Part shown: positions 1 to 10,217 of the stretch, piece by piece
Layout of the letters: each line of letters starts with the position of its first letter
How positions within the stretch are numbered: the stretch's first letter is position 1
Notes under the pieces: generated by a model
What the model saw: the letters and a program-made list of their open reading frames with translations, nothing else
What the model was told of the DNA's origin: nothing
The model's database searches: none
Program-made: the position numbers and the translations under genes
Source: Clostridiales bacterium
GTDB taxonomy: Bacteria; Bacillota; Clostridia; Christensenellales; Pumilibacteraceae
Reading direction: 5' to 3'
Assembly: GCA_022508445.1 (NCBI GenBank)
Contig: JAFLVG010000003.1
Span: 1 to 64,000, forward strand
Length of the DNA stretch: 64,000 bases

Positions 1-1021
1 TGCGGAAGTAGAACTGCGGACGGTAGCCGTTGAAGAACGGAGTGTGGCGGCCGCCCTCTTCCTTCTTCAAAACGTACACCTCAGCCTTGAAAGCGGTGTG
101 CGGAGTGATCGAACCGGGCTTTGCGATAACTTGTCCGCGCTCGATGTCTTTACGGTCAACGCCGCGAAGAAGGATACCTGCGTTGTCGCCCGATTGTGCG
201 AAATCAAGCGATTTGCGGAACATCTCGATACCGGTAACAACCGAGTTCTTGGTCGCTCTGATACCGACGATTTCTACGGGATCGCCGACTTTGATCGTGC
301 CTCTCTCGACACGGCCGGTAGCAACGGTGCCGCGGCCTGTGATCGTGAAGATGTCCTCAACGGGCATAAGGAAGGGCTTGTCTACGTCGCGCTCGGGAGT
401 GGGAATGTACGCGTCGACAGCGTCCATAAGCTCCATAATGCACGCGCAAGCGGGATCGTCCGCTTTGCCGTTCTGCGCCGCTTCAAGCGCTTTGAGAGCC
501 GAGCCGCGAACAACGGGAGCGCCGTCGCCGTCGAAGCCGTACTTGGAAAGAAGCTCGCGAACTTCCATATCGACGAGGTCAAGCATTTCTTCGTCGTCGA
601 CTTGGTCGGTCTTGTTCATGAAAACAACAATCTTGGGAACGCCGACCTGACGTGCAAGAACGATGTGCTCACGAGTCTGGGGCATAACGCCGTCGGTAGC
701 CGCAACAACGAGGATTGCGCCGTCCATCTGCGCAGCACCGGTAATCATGTTTTTAACATAGTCCGCGTGCCCCGGGCAGTCAACGTGAGCGTAGTGACGG
801 TTAGCCGTCTGATACTCGACGTGAGCGGTGTTGATGGTGATACCACGAGCTTTTTCTTCCGGCGCTTTATCGATTTGGTCATAGCGCATTTGCTCCGCCA
901 AACCTTTAGCCGCAAGGACCATGGTGATTGCCGCGGTCAAAGTGGTTTTACCGTGGTCAACGTGACCGATGGTACCGATATTGACGTGCGGTTTGCTTCT
1001 GTCAAATTTTGCCTTTGCCAT
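1..1021 (-). CDS. tuf: Translation elongation factor EF-Tu (3' end cut by window)
   Basis: EF-Tu carries aminoacyl-tRNA to the ribosome in a GTP-dependent way in the cytoplasm. The minus strand from 1021 reads [20 protein letters not shown] and continues with the P-loop GHVDHGKT, the DCPGHADY switch motif and NKTD for guanine recognition, then domain II ([17 protein letters not shown]). About 340 residues are visible; the last part of domain III lies outside the window. The start is fixed by TTGGAGGA upstream of the ATG. It is the last gene of the str operon (rpsL, rpsG, fusA, tuf), as in most bacteria. Certain identification; partial only because of the window edge. Confidence 0.98.
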   Translation of the reverse strand, partial: MAKAKFDRSKPHVNIGTIGHVDHGKTTLTAAITMVLAAKGLAEQMRYDQIDKAPEEKARGITINTAHVEYQTANRHYAHVDCPGHADYVKNMITGAAQMDGAILVVAATDGVMPQTREHIVLARQVGVPKIVVFMNKTDQVDDEEMLDLVDMEVRELLSKYGFDGDGAPVVRGSALKALEAAQNGKADDPACACIMELMDAVDAYIPTPERDVDKPFLMPVEDIFTITGRGTVATGRVERGTIKVGDPVEIVGIRATKNSVVTGIEMFRKSLDFAQSGDNAGILLRGVDRKDIERGQVIAKPGSITPHTAFKAEVYVLKKEEGGRHTPFFNGYRPQFYFR

Positions 1022-1347
1022 TGTTATTATTCCTCCAAGAGAATTTCTTTTTATTTATTTGCCTTATTATAACACGCCTTTTGCAAAATCTCAACCGTTT
1101 TGACGGCGATTTTGAAAAGATTTTGAGTGCGCCCAAGGCATGGCGCGCTCTGTGCGGAAATCGCTAATAAGATGTCGCACGAACACTTGCGAGGTGCTAC
1201 CGATGTGCAAGACTTGCATAGCGAGTGAGAGTGCGGAGATGCGAGTTAGTCCGGGCAACCGAGCGGCGGCGAGTGGGAGTTTAGAACAACCTACATAACG
1301 GAGCGCCGAGAAGGCGCGTAACCCGTATTGGAAGCATATGCTCGCTC
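1022..1347. other. fusA-tuf spacer, no gene
   Basis: This 326-bp spacer holds the tuf ribosome site and otherwise no ORF or RNA gene that I recognise. It is long for a str-operon gap. The stretch around 1175-1200 (GTCGCAC, then CTTGCGA, then CTACC) loosely resembles 4560-4590 in the rpsL-rpsG spacer, so it may contain decayed copies of the same intergenic repeat. Confidence 0.5.
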
Positions 1348-3447
1348 TTACGCTTGGGCTTTGGCGCGCTCGCCTATTACTTTCTCGGCTATATTGCGCG
1401 GAACCTCGGCGTAGTGGTCGAACTGCATGGTGTAGTTGCCGCGTCCCTGTGTGCGCGAACGGAGGTCTGTTGCGTATCCGAACATTTCGGACAGCGGAAT
1501 CTCCGCGTGAATGATTTGACTGCCGTTGACAAGGTCCGTGCCGAAAATCGTGCCGCGGCGCGAGCTTACGTTGCCCATAACGTCACCGAGGTATTCGTCG
1601 GGCAGGGTTACGTCAACCTTCATGATAGGTTCAAGCAAATACGCGTCGCCCTTTTTCATGCCGTCCTTGAACGCCATAGAGCCTGCAATCTTGAACGCCA
1701 TTTCGGACGAGTCGACTTCGTGGTAGCTGCCGTCATAGAGCGTAACCTTGAAATCCACGCACTCGTAACCGGCGAGAATGCCGCTCATGCGAGCTTCTTG
1801 AATGCCGTTATCGACAGCCGGAATATACTCTTTGGGAACCGAACCGCCGACGGTCTTATCCTCGAACATATAGCCCTTGCCTTGTTCGAGCGGCTCCATA
1901 ATAACCTTACAATGTCCGTACTGACCTTTACCGCCGCTTTGACGAATATACTTGCCTTCCGCCTCGACCTTTTTGCGAATGGTCTCGCGGTATGCGACTT
2001 GCGGCTTGCCGACGTTGGCCTCGACCTTGAACTCGCGGAGCAAGCGGTCGACGATGATGTCGAGGTGAAGCTCGCCCATGCCTGCGATAATGGTCTGACC
2101 TGTTTCTTGGTCGGTATACGTTTTGAACGTGGGATCTTCCTCTGCGAGCTTGATGAGCGCCATTGTCATCTTCTCCTGACCTGCTTTGGTCTTGGGCTCG
2201 ATGGCAACGCGAATAACAGGTTCGGGGAACTCCATGCTTTCGAGAATGATCGGGTGCGACGGATCGCAAAGCGTATCGCCCGTAGTCGTATCTTTAAGAC
2301 CGACTATCGCGCAAAGGTCGCCGGCGCGAATCTCGTCTATATCGGTACGCGAGTTGGCGTGCATGAGCAAAAGCCTACCTACGCGCTCTTTCTTGTCCTT
2401 GGTCGAGTTGAGTACATACGAGCCTGCCGAGCAAGTACCGCTGTAACAACGGAAGAAAGCCAGCTTGCCCACAAACGGGTCGGCGGCAATCTTGAACGCG
2501 AGTCCCGAGAACGGCTCGTTGTCGTCCGTCTTGCGCTCGACTTCCTCGCCGTTCTTGTCCGTGCCCTTGACGTGCGCAATGTCTACGGGGCTGGGCAAAT
2601 AATAAACGACAGCGTCGAGCAATTTCTGTACGCCCTTGTTCTTGTACGATGAACCGCAGAAAACAGGGTTCATAGACATGTTGATCGTCGCCTTGCGAAC
2701 GGCGGCGCGGATTTCGTCCGCGGTGAGCTCGTCGCCCGCGAAGTAGCGCTCCATGAGCTCGTCGTCCGTTTCGGCAACGGCTTCAAGAAGAATTTGACGG
2801 TACTCGTCGGCCTGCGCTTTGTATTCGTCGGGAATGTCGATCTCGTTGATGACGTTGCCGAGGTCGTCCTCGTAGATTTCCGCCTTCATCGTCACCAGGT
2901 CAATCATGCCCTTGAACGTGTCTTCCTTGCCTATGGGAATCTGTAAAGCGACGGGATTGGCACCCAAACGCTCCTTCATCATCTTGATGACGTTAAAGAA
3001 GTTTGCGCCGTTGATGTCCATTTTGTTGACGTAAGCAATACGCGGTACGCAGTACTTGGTAGCCTGACGCCAAACGGTTTCGGACTGCGGTTCGACGCCG
3101 CCCTTTGCACAGAACACCGCGACAGCGCCGTCAAGAACTTTAAGCGAACGCTCGACCTCGACTGTGAAGTCAACGTGTCCCGGGGTGTCTATAAGATTGA
3201 TACGCGTCATGGGCGCTGTGGGTGAAGTGCGCCACTGCGTGGTGGTAACGGCGGAGGTAATGGTGATACCGCGCTCTTGCTCCTGCACCATCCAGTCCAT
3301 GGTCGCACCGCCGTCGTGAACCTCGCCTATTTTATGCACCTTGCCGGTGTAGAACAAAATACGCTCGGACGTCGTCGTTTTTCCTGCGTCGATATGCGCC
3401 ATGATACCGATGTTTCGTGTATTTTCCAATGCAAATTGTCTTGCCAT
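1348..3447 (-). CDS. fusA: Translation elongation factor G
   Basis: EF-G is the ribosomal translocase GTPase. The 699-aa product is of normal length. It begins [20 protein letters not shown], with P-loop AHIDAGKTT, the RGITITSA switch I, DTPGHVDF switch II and NKMD. Domain IV has the usual [10 protein letters not shown] segment, and the C-terminus runs through [20 protein letters not shown]. An AT-rich ribosome site (GAGGAATAATAT) precedes the ATG. It lies between rpsG and tuf. Nothing marks it as a resistance or ribosome-recycling paralogue; it looks like the housekeeping copy. Confidence 0.98.
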   Translation of the reverse strand: MARQFALENTRNIGIMAHIDAGKTTTSERILFYTGKVHKIGEVHDGGATMDWMVQEQERGITITSAVTTTQWRTSPTAPMTRINLIDTPGHVDFTVEVERSLKVLDGAVAVFCAKGGVEPQSETVWRQATKYCVPRIAYVNKMDINGANFFNVIKMMKERLGANPVALQIPIGKEDTFKGMIDLVTMKAEIYEDDLGNVINEIDIPDEYKAQADEYRQILLEAVAETDDELMERYFAGDELTADEIRAAVRKATINMSMNPVFCGSSYKNKGVQKLLDAVVYYLPSPVDIAHVKGTDKNGEEVERKTDDNEPFSGLAFKIAADPFVGKLAFFRCYSGTCSAGSYVLNSTKDKKERVGRLLLMHANSRTDIDEIRAGDLCAIVGLKDTTTGDTLCDPSHPIILESMEFPEPVIRVAIEPKTKAGQEKMTMALIKLAEEDPTFKTYTDQETGQTIIAGMGELHLDIIVDRLLREFKVEANVGKPQVAYRETIRKKVEAEGKYIRQSGGKGQYGHCKVIMEPLEQGKGYMFEDKTVGGSVPKEYIPAVDNGIQEARMSGILAGYECVDFKVTLYDGSYHEVDSSEMAFKIAGSMAFKDGMKKGDAYLLEPIMKVDVTLPDEYLGDVMGNVSSRRGTIFGTDLVNGSQIIHAEIPLSEMFGYATDLRSRTQGRGNYTMQFDHYAEVPRNIAEKVIGERAKAQA

Positions 3448-3726
3448 AATATTATTCCTCTAATGAATAAATTCAGAATTTAGAAACCGGAATTAAATAA
3501 GGTTGAAATTCCTCGCTACGCTCGGAATGACAAAAACCAAAACGTTAGATTCTTTTTGTGTAGTCGCGCCGCAGACGGGCGACGGCGCAATAAGATTGCG
3601 TCAGCGATTTTCGTGATGGGAAGGCGGCATTCCCGAAGTCGTAGCAGCGCTACGTCGCGGGAGTGCCAACGCACCTATCGCGGAATCGGCAGCAAGATTT
3701 TACGCGAGTCGCACTAAAACGCACTA
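3448..3726. repeat. rpsG-fusA spacer with nested hairpin repeat
   Basis: No gene is seen in this 279-bp spacer. At 3508-3530 is a short palindromic phrase (ATTCC...GGAAT around CGCTACGC). At 3626-3667 is a nested hairpin: an outer 10-bp stem (3626-3635 with 3658-3667, one mismatch) and an inner stem CGTAGC/GCTACG. Its core GAAGTCGTA...TACGTCG recurs in the rpsL-rpsG spacer at 4490-4529, which suggests a small dispersed repeat family. Confidence 0.5.
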
Positions 3727-4197
3727 CTACCAGCGGAAGTGCGCGAACGCCTTGTTCGCCTCCGCCACTCTGTGCATTTCCTCTTTGCGCTTGACCGCCG
3801 CGCCGGTGTTGTTGTACGCGTCGATAAGCTCGGCCGCAAGCCGCTCGTTCATCTTCTTCTCGCCGCGCTTTTGCGCAAAAGCGACAATCCAACGAATGGC
3901 AAGCGTTTGCTGACGTTCGGCGCGGATTTCGAGCGGCACCTGATAGGTAGAACCGCCGACACGACGCGCCTTGACTTCCAATTGCGGTTTGACGTTTGCC
4001 ATCGCTTGATTGAAAACGTCAACCGGTTCGAGCGACGTCTTTTCCTTGATAATGGAAAAAGCGTCGTAAACTATTGCCTGTGCCGTACCCTTTTTGCCGT
4101 CCTGCATAACTTGATTGACGAGCTTGGTAACGACCTTGCTGTTATAAATAGGATCGGGTAATACGTCCCGTTTGGGAACCCCGCTTCTTCTCGGCAT
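3727..4197 (-). CDS. rpsG: 30S ribosomal protein S7
   Basis: S7 is a primary 16S rRNA-binding protein that nucleates assembly of the 30S head. The 156-aa length is exact for the family. The sequence starts [20 protein letters not shown] and contains [16 protein letters not shown], the [11 protein letters not shown] signature and the [20 protein letters not shown] tail. It follows rpsL in the str operon, but with a 396-bp gap instead of the usual short one. Confidence 0.98.
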   Translation of the reverse strand: MPRRSGVPKRDVLPDPIYNSKVVTKLVNQVMQDGKKGTAQAIVYDAFSIIKEKTSLEPVDVFNQAMANVKPQLEVKARRVGGSTYQVPLEIRAERQQTLAIRWIVAFAQKRGEKKMNERLAAELIDAYNNTGAAVKRKEEMHRVAEANKAFAHFRW

Positions 4198-4593
4198 GAT
4201 TATCTCCTTATTCGATTTTGTTTGGGGCGACCGCCCCGTTGCGCTATCCTATATAGTATATCGATAGCGGTGTGGCGCTATAAGCGTAACTCGATCTGTT
4301 TCGGATAATCCCATACAGACCGCAGAACCGACGAGCAATGTGATGCAACGAAATTACATTCTTGCAAATCGGTTATATTTGCTAGATGAAGCTAAATCTG
4401 TTTTAGATAAATCCAATACAGTCAGCAGAAGCGACGAGCAAGTGCGTTGCGACGAAATTGCGTAGGCGTTTTAGAGTGAGAACAAGGCGCTACCGCGAAG
4501 TCGTATGTTTACAATACGTCGAGCGGTAGTAACGCGGTTATCACCTAAAACGGTAGCAAGGCGTCGCACAAGTGCTTGCGAATCGGTTCTACC
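4198..4593. repeat. rpsL-rpsG spacer with tandem imperfect repeats
   Basis: This 396-bp gap inside a ribosomal operon has no ORF. Two imperfect direct repeats of about 65 bp lie at roughly 4292-4356 and 4395-4460; both contain ATCTGTTT, GATAA, ATACAG, CGACGAGCAA and CGAAATT in the same order. A nested hairpin follows at 4490-4529 (outer CTACCGC/GCGGTAG, inner CGTAT/ATACG), with the same core as the hairpin in the rpsG-fusA gap. Function is unknown; it could be transcribed mRNA structure or a decayed mobile repeat. Confidence 0.6.
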
Positions 4594-4965
4594 TTACTTC
4601 GCACGTTTTGCGCCGTACTTTGAGCGAGCTTGCTTGCGCTTTGCCACACCTGCGGTGTCTAACGCACCGCGAATGATGTGATACCGCACACCCGGCAAGT
4701 CCTTCACTCTGCCACCACGGACAAGCACAACCGAGTGTTCTTGCAGGTTGTGACCGATGCCGGGAATGTAGACCGTACCTTCCATCTTGTTGACAAGACG
4801 CACACGGGCGATCTTGCGCAAAGCGGAGTTGGGCTTTTTAGGCGTGGTCGTCGTAACCGAAAGACACACTCCGCGCTTTTGCGGATTGTTGTCGAGAATC
4901 GGGCTCATCGATTTGTATTCGACCTTTTGCCGACCTTTCCTAACAAGCTGATTGATCGTAGGCAT
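4594..4965 (-). CDS. rpsL: 30S ribosomal protein S12
   Basis: S12 sits at the decoding centre and is the classic streptomycin-resistance target. The start is set at 4965 ([13 protein letters not shown]) because AAAGGAGGT lies just upstream; the open frame runs 13 codons further but those residues are not S12-like. At 123 aa it has normal length, with [20 protein letters not shown], the conserved [19 protein letters not shown] loop and a basic tail. The lysines at the classic streptomycin positions (KKPNSALRK and GVAKRK context) look wild-type. First gene of the str operon. Confidence 0.98.
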   Translation of the reverse strand: MPTINQLVRKGRQKVEYKSMSPILDNNPQKRGVCLSVTTTTPKKPNSALRKIARVRLVNKMEGTVYIPGIGHNLQEHSVVLVRGGRVKDLPGVRYHIIRGALDTAGVAKRKQARSKYGAKRAK

Positions 4966-5052
4966 TGTTACTCTACCTCCTTTTAGTAGTATTGCCGCTC
5001 TCACTCAAAAACCGAATAAGAGCTTACACGCGCAATTCCGCGCGTAATCCAT

Positions 5053-5082
5053 ATTATAAACAATTCACAATACCCTTGTCAA
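5053..5082 (-). promoter_or_regulatory. Sigma-A promoter of the str operon
   Basis: Reading the minus strand, TTGACA (5077-5082) and TATAAT (5053-5058) are separated by 18 bp. The expected start lies about 80 bases before rpsL. A GC-rich hairpin at about 5029-5047 would be in the leader. Confidence 0.85.
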
Positions 5083-5273
5083 GCATTTTTAACCGTCGTG
5101 TGTGGGCTGTTGTGATTTTTTTGCTCCACACCCGAGCAATTTCGAGGCGAGAATAATTGCTTGTCCACAGGTTTGTAAATCAAATATGACCGTCGGTGTA
5201 TGTTTATAGGGTTAAGATTCTTTGCTTCGCGGAATAACGAAGCGCGCTTACCCCACCTCTTCAAAATTCACTA
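5083..5273. other. Spacer between str operon and GNAT gene
   Basis: No gene is seen. The inverted repeat GCTTCG/CGAAGC at about 5222-5242 lies downstream of the GNAT gene but lacks a convincing T-run, so I do not call it a terminator. Confidence 0.4.
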
Positions 5274-5975
5274 TTACTTGTTTTCTTCTGTTTCAAACCA
5301 GAACGCGTACCCGTCGGACTCTGTAAGGCCGAGCTTGTGTTGCAACGCGAGGCTTGCCGGATTATCGACATACACGTCACAGATAGGCACGCGCCCGAAC
5401 GTCATTACGTAACCGATCAAAAATCTTTCGAGCGCCGCGCCTATTCCCTTTCTTTTGAAGCCGTCGAAAACTTCGAGCATGCCCATGCTCCCGTCGCCGT
5501 GCCGACCTATAAAGCCTGCGAGCTTGCCGTCGTCGATAGCTCCGAACACGCCTTTGTTCTTCATGATATCAGCCATGCGCTCGACCGTGTATCCTCCGCC
5601 GCGGTTGGAGTACGCGCAGGCGACCGTCTGCGCGAGCGACGGCGCGAGACGTTTTACCGTAACGCCGCGCGGCAGATTCACCTCCGGCGGCATTGGATCG
5701 AGATATGCAAACGATTTGCACGGCACGGAGTCAAACCCCAAAATTCGAGGCGCATCAATGGGTGCGCCGAACAAGCTCACGGCGCCGTACAAATCGTATT
5801 TTTTCGCATATTCGTGAAAATACGACAAATTTTCGAACGCGCACACATGCCACTTGCCGACGGCAACGACAGCCGCGCGGTCGTCATGAACAACCCACTT
5901 CGCACCTTCGAAGTTGACAACGTCGTCGAACATAACTCGCTCGACTTTAAATCTTTCATTTTCGAGTAAATTCAT
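5274..5975 (-). CDS. GNAT-family N-acetyltransferase
   Basis: A 233-aa protein whose second half carries the GNAT fold: the motif A acetyl-CoA loop is in GMLEVFDGFKRKGIGAALE, followed by a helix and the VDNPASLALQHKLGL motif B common in this superfamily. The first 120 residues form a variable N-terminal domain. The substrate cannot be told. I place the start at ATG 5975; a GTG at 5984 is also open, and neither has a strong ribosome site. It begins about 12 bases after ppk stops, so it is the last gene of the pfk-ppx-ppk operon. Confidence 0.85.
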   Translation of the reverse strand: MNLLENERFKVERVMFDDVVNFEGAKWVVHDDRAAVVAVGKWHVCAFENLSYFHEYAKKYDLYGAVSLFGAPIDAPRILGFDSVPCKSFAYLDPMPPEVNLPRGVTVKRLAPSLAQTVACAYSNRGGGYTVERMADIMKNKGVFGAIDDGKLAGFIGRHGDGSMGMLEVFDGFKRKGIGAALERFLIGYVMTFGRVPICDVYVDNPASLALQHKLGLTESDGYAFWFETEENK

Positions 5976-5987
5976 AGATTGCACCGA

Positions 5988-8054
5988 TTAAAGTTCGAAC
6001 TTGCCCTTTAAGAACATCTCTTGACTGTTGATGGGATCGCCCTTCATTTCGGGCAGAACGTAAGTCCCCTCCGCTGTCAGCCTACGCGCTTTGACATTGT
6101 CTTTGAGCATGACTTCGAGCATTCCGTATATCTTGTCGGCAATCTTCGTGTCTATTACCGGCGTTGCAATCTCTACGCGCTTGTCTGTGTTCCTCGTCAT
6201 GAGATCGGCGCTCGAGATGAACAGAGTTCTATCGTTCTCCGAACCGAAGCAATATATGCGCGAATGTTCGAGCAGACGCCCGACTATGCTCACGACCGAT
6301 ATATTTTCGGTCTTGCCCTTTATACCGGGGACAAGACAGCAAATTCCTCTCACGACGAGCTTTATCCGCACTCCCGCTTTGCTCGCGGAAATTAGCTTGT
6401 CTATTATGGTCTTGTCGGTCAGGCTGTTCATCTTTGCGGAGATAAACGCAGGCAGTCCTGCCTTAGCTTTTTCGGTTTCTCGCTCTATGAACTTAATAAG
6501 TCCGCTTTTGAGATATTTAGGCGCGATGAGTAGCTTCTCGTAAGCGTGGTCGGTATTGCATATGGCGATATTTCTGAAAAACGCCACCGCGTCCCTACCG
6601 ATCGCGTCGTCCGACGTGATAATATTGAGGTCGGTGTACAGCTTGGACGTTTGCTCGTTGTAGTTGCCCGTGCCGAGATGCGTTACGTACTTGATTTTCT
6701 CGCCGTCCGACAGTACAATCGAGATTATTTTGGAGTGTACCTTGTAATTTCCCATTCCGTAAATGATAGTACAGCCGGCGTCCTTTAAGACCTCGGAAAA
6801 ATACAGATTGTTTTCTTCGTCAAATCGCGCGCAAAGCTCGATAACGACGGTGACCTCCTTGCCGTTCTCGCTCGCCTTTTTGAGCGCTTCGACAATGCGT
6901 GAACGGTGGTCGAGCCGATAAATCGTTATCTTTATCGAAGCTACGCGCTTATCGGTCGCGCACTCGTCCAAAAGCCGAACGAGCGTATCCATGCTGTCGA
7001 ACGGGTACGCAAGAAATATGTCCGAGTGCAGTGCGGCTTCGAGTACGGACTCGCCATGCGGCACAGGCGGAGCGAGCGGACGCGGCGGCTTGTATTTAAG
7101 CGCCGGAAGCTCGTCTTGCGGCAAATATCCGCCGAGCGACATCAAAAATTTATAGTCAAACCCGTGCCCTACCGTGAAACAAAACTGCTTTTTGAGGTCG
7201 AGTATTTTAAGCACAAACGCTTTGATATTGTCTGCGCCGTCGTCGATTTGAAGCCTGACTGCGTCTTGGGTGCCGCGAAGCTCGACCTTGTGTTTGAGAA
7301 ACTTGGAGAAATCAAAATCGCGCTCGATATCGGCGTCGTCTATGTTCGCGTCGAAATCGGCGTTGCGCGTCAGGCGCAGCATAGCTTGACTCTGTATTTT
7401 ATACCCGTCAAACGCGCCTGCGCCGAATGTCCTTATAAGTTCCTCTACGGTTATGACGTTCGTCTTTTTTCCGCCCTCGATATGGTATACGCGCGGCAGT
7501 CTCGGGCTTATCGACATCACGCCGTACATCAGCCTGTCGGACTTTGTGAGCTCGAACATCATGTACGTTTTCATGTTTTCAAAGCGTATCATCGGGTGCT
7601 TTGCGTCGAGTACCATCGGCGAAAGAAGCGGCAACACTTGCGCCTCAAAATACTGCTTGCACTTTGCGTACTGCTTGGCGGAAAGCTCCGCGCCCGTCTT
7701 TATGCGCAATCCGCTTTTAGAAAGCTCCTTTTTGAGCTTGACATAAACGCCGTCAGCCGCGCGGTAGTAATCCTTCGCGAGTTTGAGTACGCCGTCCACC
7801 TGCTCGCGCGCGGTCAGCTCTGTCTTGTTGTCCTTGGCGCTCGCGTTCATCTTGGCGTCGTTCAACAGACTTCCGACGCGCACCATAAAAAACTCGTCGA
7901 AATTGGAGTGGAATATCGACAAAAACTTGCACCGTTCAAGCAGCGGGTTTGTCGTGTCCGTCGCTTGGTCGAGTACGCGCTTATTGAACATCAGCCACGA
8001 ATACTCGCGGTTCATGTACACGTCGTTGATAAATTTGATCTTTTTATTTTCCAT
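5988..8054 (-). CDS. ppk1: Polyphosphate kinase 1
   Basis: PPK1 reversibly builds inorganic polyphosphate from the gamma-phosphate of ATP. The 688-aa length fits the family. The N-terminal helical domain starts with YMNREYSWLMFNKRVLDQA. The two phospholipase-D-like catalytic domains contain ITIYRLDHRSRIVEAL and GNYKVHSKI, whose His at about residue 440 is the expected autophosphorylated residue, then the family signature GTGNYNEQTSKLYTD. It follows ppx by 11 bp and precedes the GNAT gene, so synthesis and breakdown of polyphosphate are in one transcript. Confidence 0.97.
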   Translation of the reverse strand: MENKKIKFINDVYMNREYSWLMFNKRVLDQATDTTNPLLERCKFLSIFHSNFDEFFMVRVGSLLNDAKMNASAKDNKTELTAREQVDGVLKLAKDYYRAADGVYVKLKKELSKSGLRIKTGAELSAKQYAKCKQYFEAQVLPLLSPMVLDAKHPMIRFENMKTYMMFELTKSDRLMYGVMSISPRLPRVYHIEGGKKTNVITVEELIRTFGAGAFDGYKIQSQAMLRLTRNADFDANIDDADIERDFDFSKFLKHKVELRGTQDAVRLQIDDGADNIKAFVLKILDLKKQFCFTVGHGFDYKFLMSLGGYLPQDELPALKYKPPRPLAPPVPHGESVLEAALHSDIFLAYPFDSMDTLVRLLDECATDKRVASIKITIYRLDHRSRIVEALKKASENGKEVTVVIELCARFDEENNLYFSEVLKDAGCTIIYGMGNYKVHSKIISIVLSDGEKIKYVTHLGTGNYNEQTSKLYTDLNIITSDDAIGRDAVAFFRNIAICNTDHAYEKLLIAPKYLKSGLIKFIERETEKAKAGLPAFISAKMNSLTDKTIIDKLISASKAGVRIKLVVRGICCLVPGIKGKTENISVVSIVGRLLEHSRIYCFGSENDRTLFISSADLMTRNTDKRVEIATPVIDTKIADKIYGMLEVMLKDNVKARRLTAEGTYVLPEMKGDPINSQEMFLKGKFEL

Positions 8055-8065
8055 ACCGATATACT

Positions 8066-9076
8066 TTATTTCGCTTGCTCTTTTTTCTTTTTCGCTTTTG
8101 CTTTGGGCTTGACTTCTGTCGCCGTCTGCGCGAGAATTGGCGCAGACGCGTTGAGATCGATGGGTATCCCCTTCTCCTCACCCGTCGCTACGAGGGCCAT
8201 GTATCCTTCCTTGACGCCGCAATCGCTTATGACGATATTGTCGGGCTTGAACCGCCTGAGCAGCTCTTTGAGTACGAGCGTCGCGACCGGCAGGACGTGT
8301 ATTTTTTCGGGCGCGACTTTCATGATAAGCCGCGTGCGGTCGGACGACGTCATAAGCCATTTGGTGAACTGCTTGAACTTGTCGTAGCTGAACTCGACGC
8401 CCAGCTTCTCTTTTTCGCAGAACTCGCGGTAGACCGCATATATAGCGTCGCTGATCGTGCCGACAAGCACCGCCGTACTGAACTTGTTTTTGCCGGGGAG
8501 CTTGTTTTCATCCGACTTCTTGCGCAGATATTTTTTAATGTGCTTGACCTGCTCCTCGGTCGGGTAAATATCGGTGACGTACTTGTTGCGAAGCTTGATT
8601 GCGCCGAAGTCCAAGCAAATCATCTCGTCCTTGCGCTCCTTTGAAAAATCGCAAAGCTCGACGCTTCCGCCGCCTATATCTATTAGTATAACGCGGTCGT
8701 ATGCCGCATACTTACGGTTGGAAACAAAATCGCAATACGCCTCGGTCGCGCCGTCCAGATAGTTTATGACAATGCCCGTGCGCATGCGTATTTTTTCGGC
8801 TACCTCTTCTATGTTGTCGATATTTCGAAGCGCGGCGGTGGATATGCAGTAACACTCCTCCGCACCCAAGGTCTTGCATGTAGAGCGCGCCGTTATGAGC
8901 GCGTCGATGAGCTTTTCGATACCGCGTGCCGAAATCGAACGACCGTCGAAGTAGTCGGCTACCGCGATGTTCGTGCGGTCCTTATACACCGAAGTGAACA
9001 TGCCCGTATTTTTATCGCCTTCCGCAACGACAAGCGACACGCCCGTCGAACTCAAATCTATTACTGCGAATTTCAT
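8066..9076 (-). CDS. ppx: Ppx/GppA family exopolyphosphatase or pppGpp phosphatase
   Basis: Members of the Ppx/GppA family (actin-like ATPase fold) remove terminal phosphate from polyphosphate or pppGpp. The 336-aa product starts MKFAVIDLSSTGVSLVVAEG (first phosphate loop) and has the second loop ILIDIGGGSVELCDF; the C-terminus ends in a Lys-rich tail. It lacks the extra C-terminal domain of long E. coli-type Ppx. Because it is immediately followed by ppk1, exopolyphosphatase activity is the likelier role, but the sequence alone does not exclude GppA activity. Confidence 0.9.
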   Translation of the reverse strand: MKFAVIDLSSTGVSLVVAEGDKNTGMFTSVYKDRTNIAVADYFDGRSISARGIEKLIDALITARSTCKTLGAEECYCISTAALRNIDNIEEVAEKIRMRTGIVINYLDGATEAYCDFVSNRKYAAYDRVILIDIGGGSVELCDFSKERKDEMICLDFGAIKLRNKYVTDIYPTEEQVKHIKKYLRKKSDENKLPGKNKFSTAVLVGTISDAIYAVYREFCEKEKLGVEFSYDKFKQFTKWLMTSSDRTRLIMKVAPEKIHVLPVATLVLKELLRRFKPDNIVISDCGVKEGYMALVATGEEKGIPIDLNASAPILAQTATEVKPKAKAKKKKEQAK

Positions 9077-9135
9077 AATCGCTCCTTTAACTATAAACCT
9101 TCAACGCAATGTGTTTTTACGCCGATTTGACGCTG

Positions 9136-10200
9136 TTACCGACCAAAAGAAACGCCTATGCTCTCGGCTGTTCTGACCTCTTGACAATCGGGCGGAACGA
9201 GCTTGGCTTTGCCTGCAATCTCGGCGAGCGCATTGTAAGTGACCTTGCCGCCCACCATTGCAACCGTGACTCCGAACTTTCCGTCCTGCACAAGCTTGCC
9301 GGCAAAACTGCCGAACTCCGTGGACAACACTCTGTCGTAAGCGGAGGGAGATCCGCCGCGCTGTATATGCCCCGGCACGACTACTCGGGTTTCGACGGAC
9401 GCATGCTCTGCTATATACTTTGCGAGCGCGTTGGTCGCGGTCACGTCGCTTCCGCGCGAAGCGGCGCGCTCTTTCTTTTTCATCTTGCTTTCGGCAATCG
9501 TCATTGCGCCCTCGGCGACGGCTACTATGCTGAACGCCTTGCCTGCGTCCGCGCGTTTTTCCACAGCCTTTGCCACTTTTTCGGGCGAGAACGGAATCTC
9601 TGGCAAAAGTATTATGTCCGCGCCGCCGGCGATTCCCGAATACAGCGTCAGCCAGCCTGCCTTGTTGCCCATAATCTCCACGAGCATGGTGCGCCCGTGG
9701 CTCGCCGCCGTGCTGTGCAATCTATCGATGCACTCGGTCGCTATATCTACGGCGGTATGGAAGCCGAACGTGACGTCCGTGCCCCAGATGTCGTTATCTA
9801 TCGTTTTGGGAAGGCCTATGACGTTACAGCCCTCGGCGGAAAGAAGCGCCGCCGTTTTGTGCGTTCCGGCGCCGCCCAAGGTCAAAAGGCAGTCAAGCCC
9901 CATTTTCTTGTAGTTCTTTTTCATTAGATCGAGACGGGACACGCTGTTCTCGTCCTCGACGGTCATCAGCTTGAACGGCTGACGGCTTGTGCCGAGAATG
10001 GTGCCGCCCAAAGTCAATATGCCGGTAAAGTCCGACTTGTGCATTTCTCTGCACTCGCCGCGTATAAGTCCGCCGTAACCGTCGGCAATGCCGATAAGCT
10101 CGACGTTCTTGATGTTTTCGAACGCATACTTGCCGAATCCGCGGATAACGGCATTAAGTCCCGGGCAGTCGCCGCCCGATGTGAGTATTCCTATTCTCAT
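9136..10200 (-). CDS. pfkA: 6-phosphofructokinase
   Basis: The enzyme phosphorylates fructose 6-phosphate to the 1,6-bisphosphate, the committed step of glycolysis. At 354 aa it is slightly longer than E. coli PfkA. Motifs are ILTSGGDCPGLNAVIRG at the N-terminus, LGGTILGTSR, LTLGGAGTHKT at about 105-115, the catalytic PKTIDNDIWGT at 130-140 and MGNKAGWL. Family knowledge: glycine after GG-x is typical of ATP users, whereas Lys in PKTIDND is seen in PPi enzymes and in one ATP clade, so the phosphoryl donor is not settled. It is the first gene of the operon with ppx and ppk1, with a GGAGGAGA ribosome site. Confidence 0.93.
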   Translation of the reverse strand: MRIGILTSGGDCPGLNAVIRGFGKYAFENIKNVELIGIADGYGGLIRGECREMHKSDFTGILTLGGTILGTSRQPFKLMTVEDENSVSRLDLMKKNYKKMGLDCLLTLGGAGTHKTAALLSAEGCNVIGLPKTIDNDIWGTDVTFGFHTAVDIATECIDRLHSTAASHGRTMLVEIMGNKAGWLTLYSGIAGGADIILLPEIPFSPEKVAKAVEKRADAGKAFSIVAVAEGAMTIAESKMKKKERAASRGSDVTATNALAKYIAEHASVETRVVVPGHIQRGGSPSAYDRVLSTEFGSFAGKLVQDGKFGVTVAMVGGKVTYNALAEIAGKAKLVPPDCQEVRTAESIGVSFGR

Positions 10201-10217
10201 AATCTCCTCCGTAAAAA

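Noticed and set aside
44-1072. Long plus-strand open frame opposite tuf (342 codons)
   Set aside because: It is the antisense shadow of EF-Tu, a gene with unmistakable minus-strand motifs; the same applies to the long plus-strand frames opposite fusA, ppk1, glf, GT2 and the lipoproteins.
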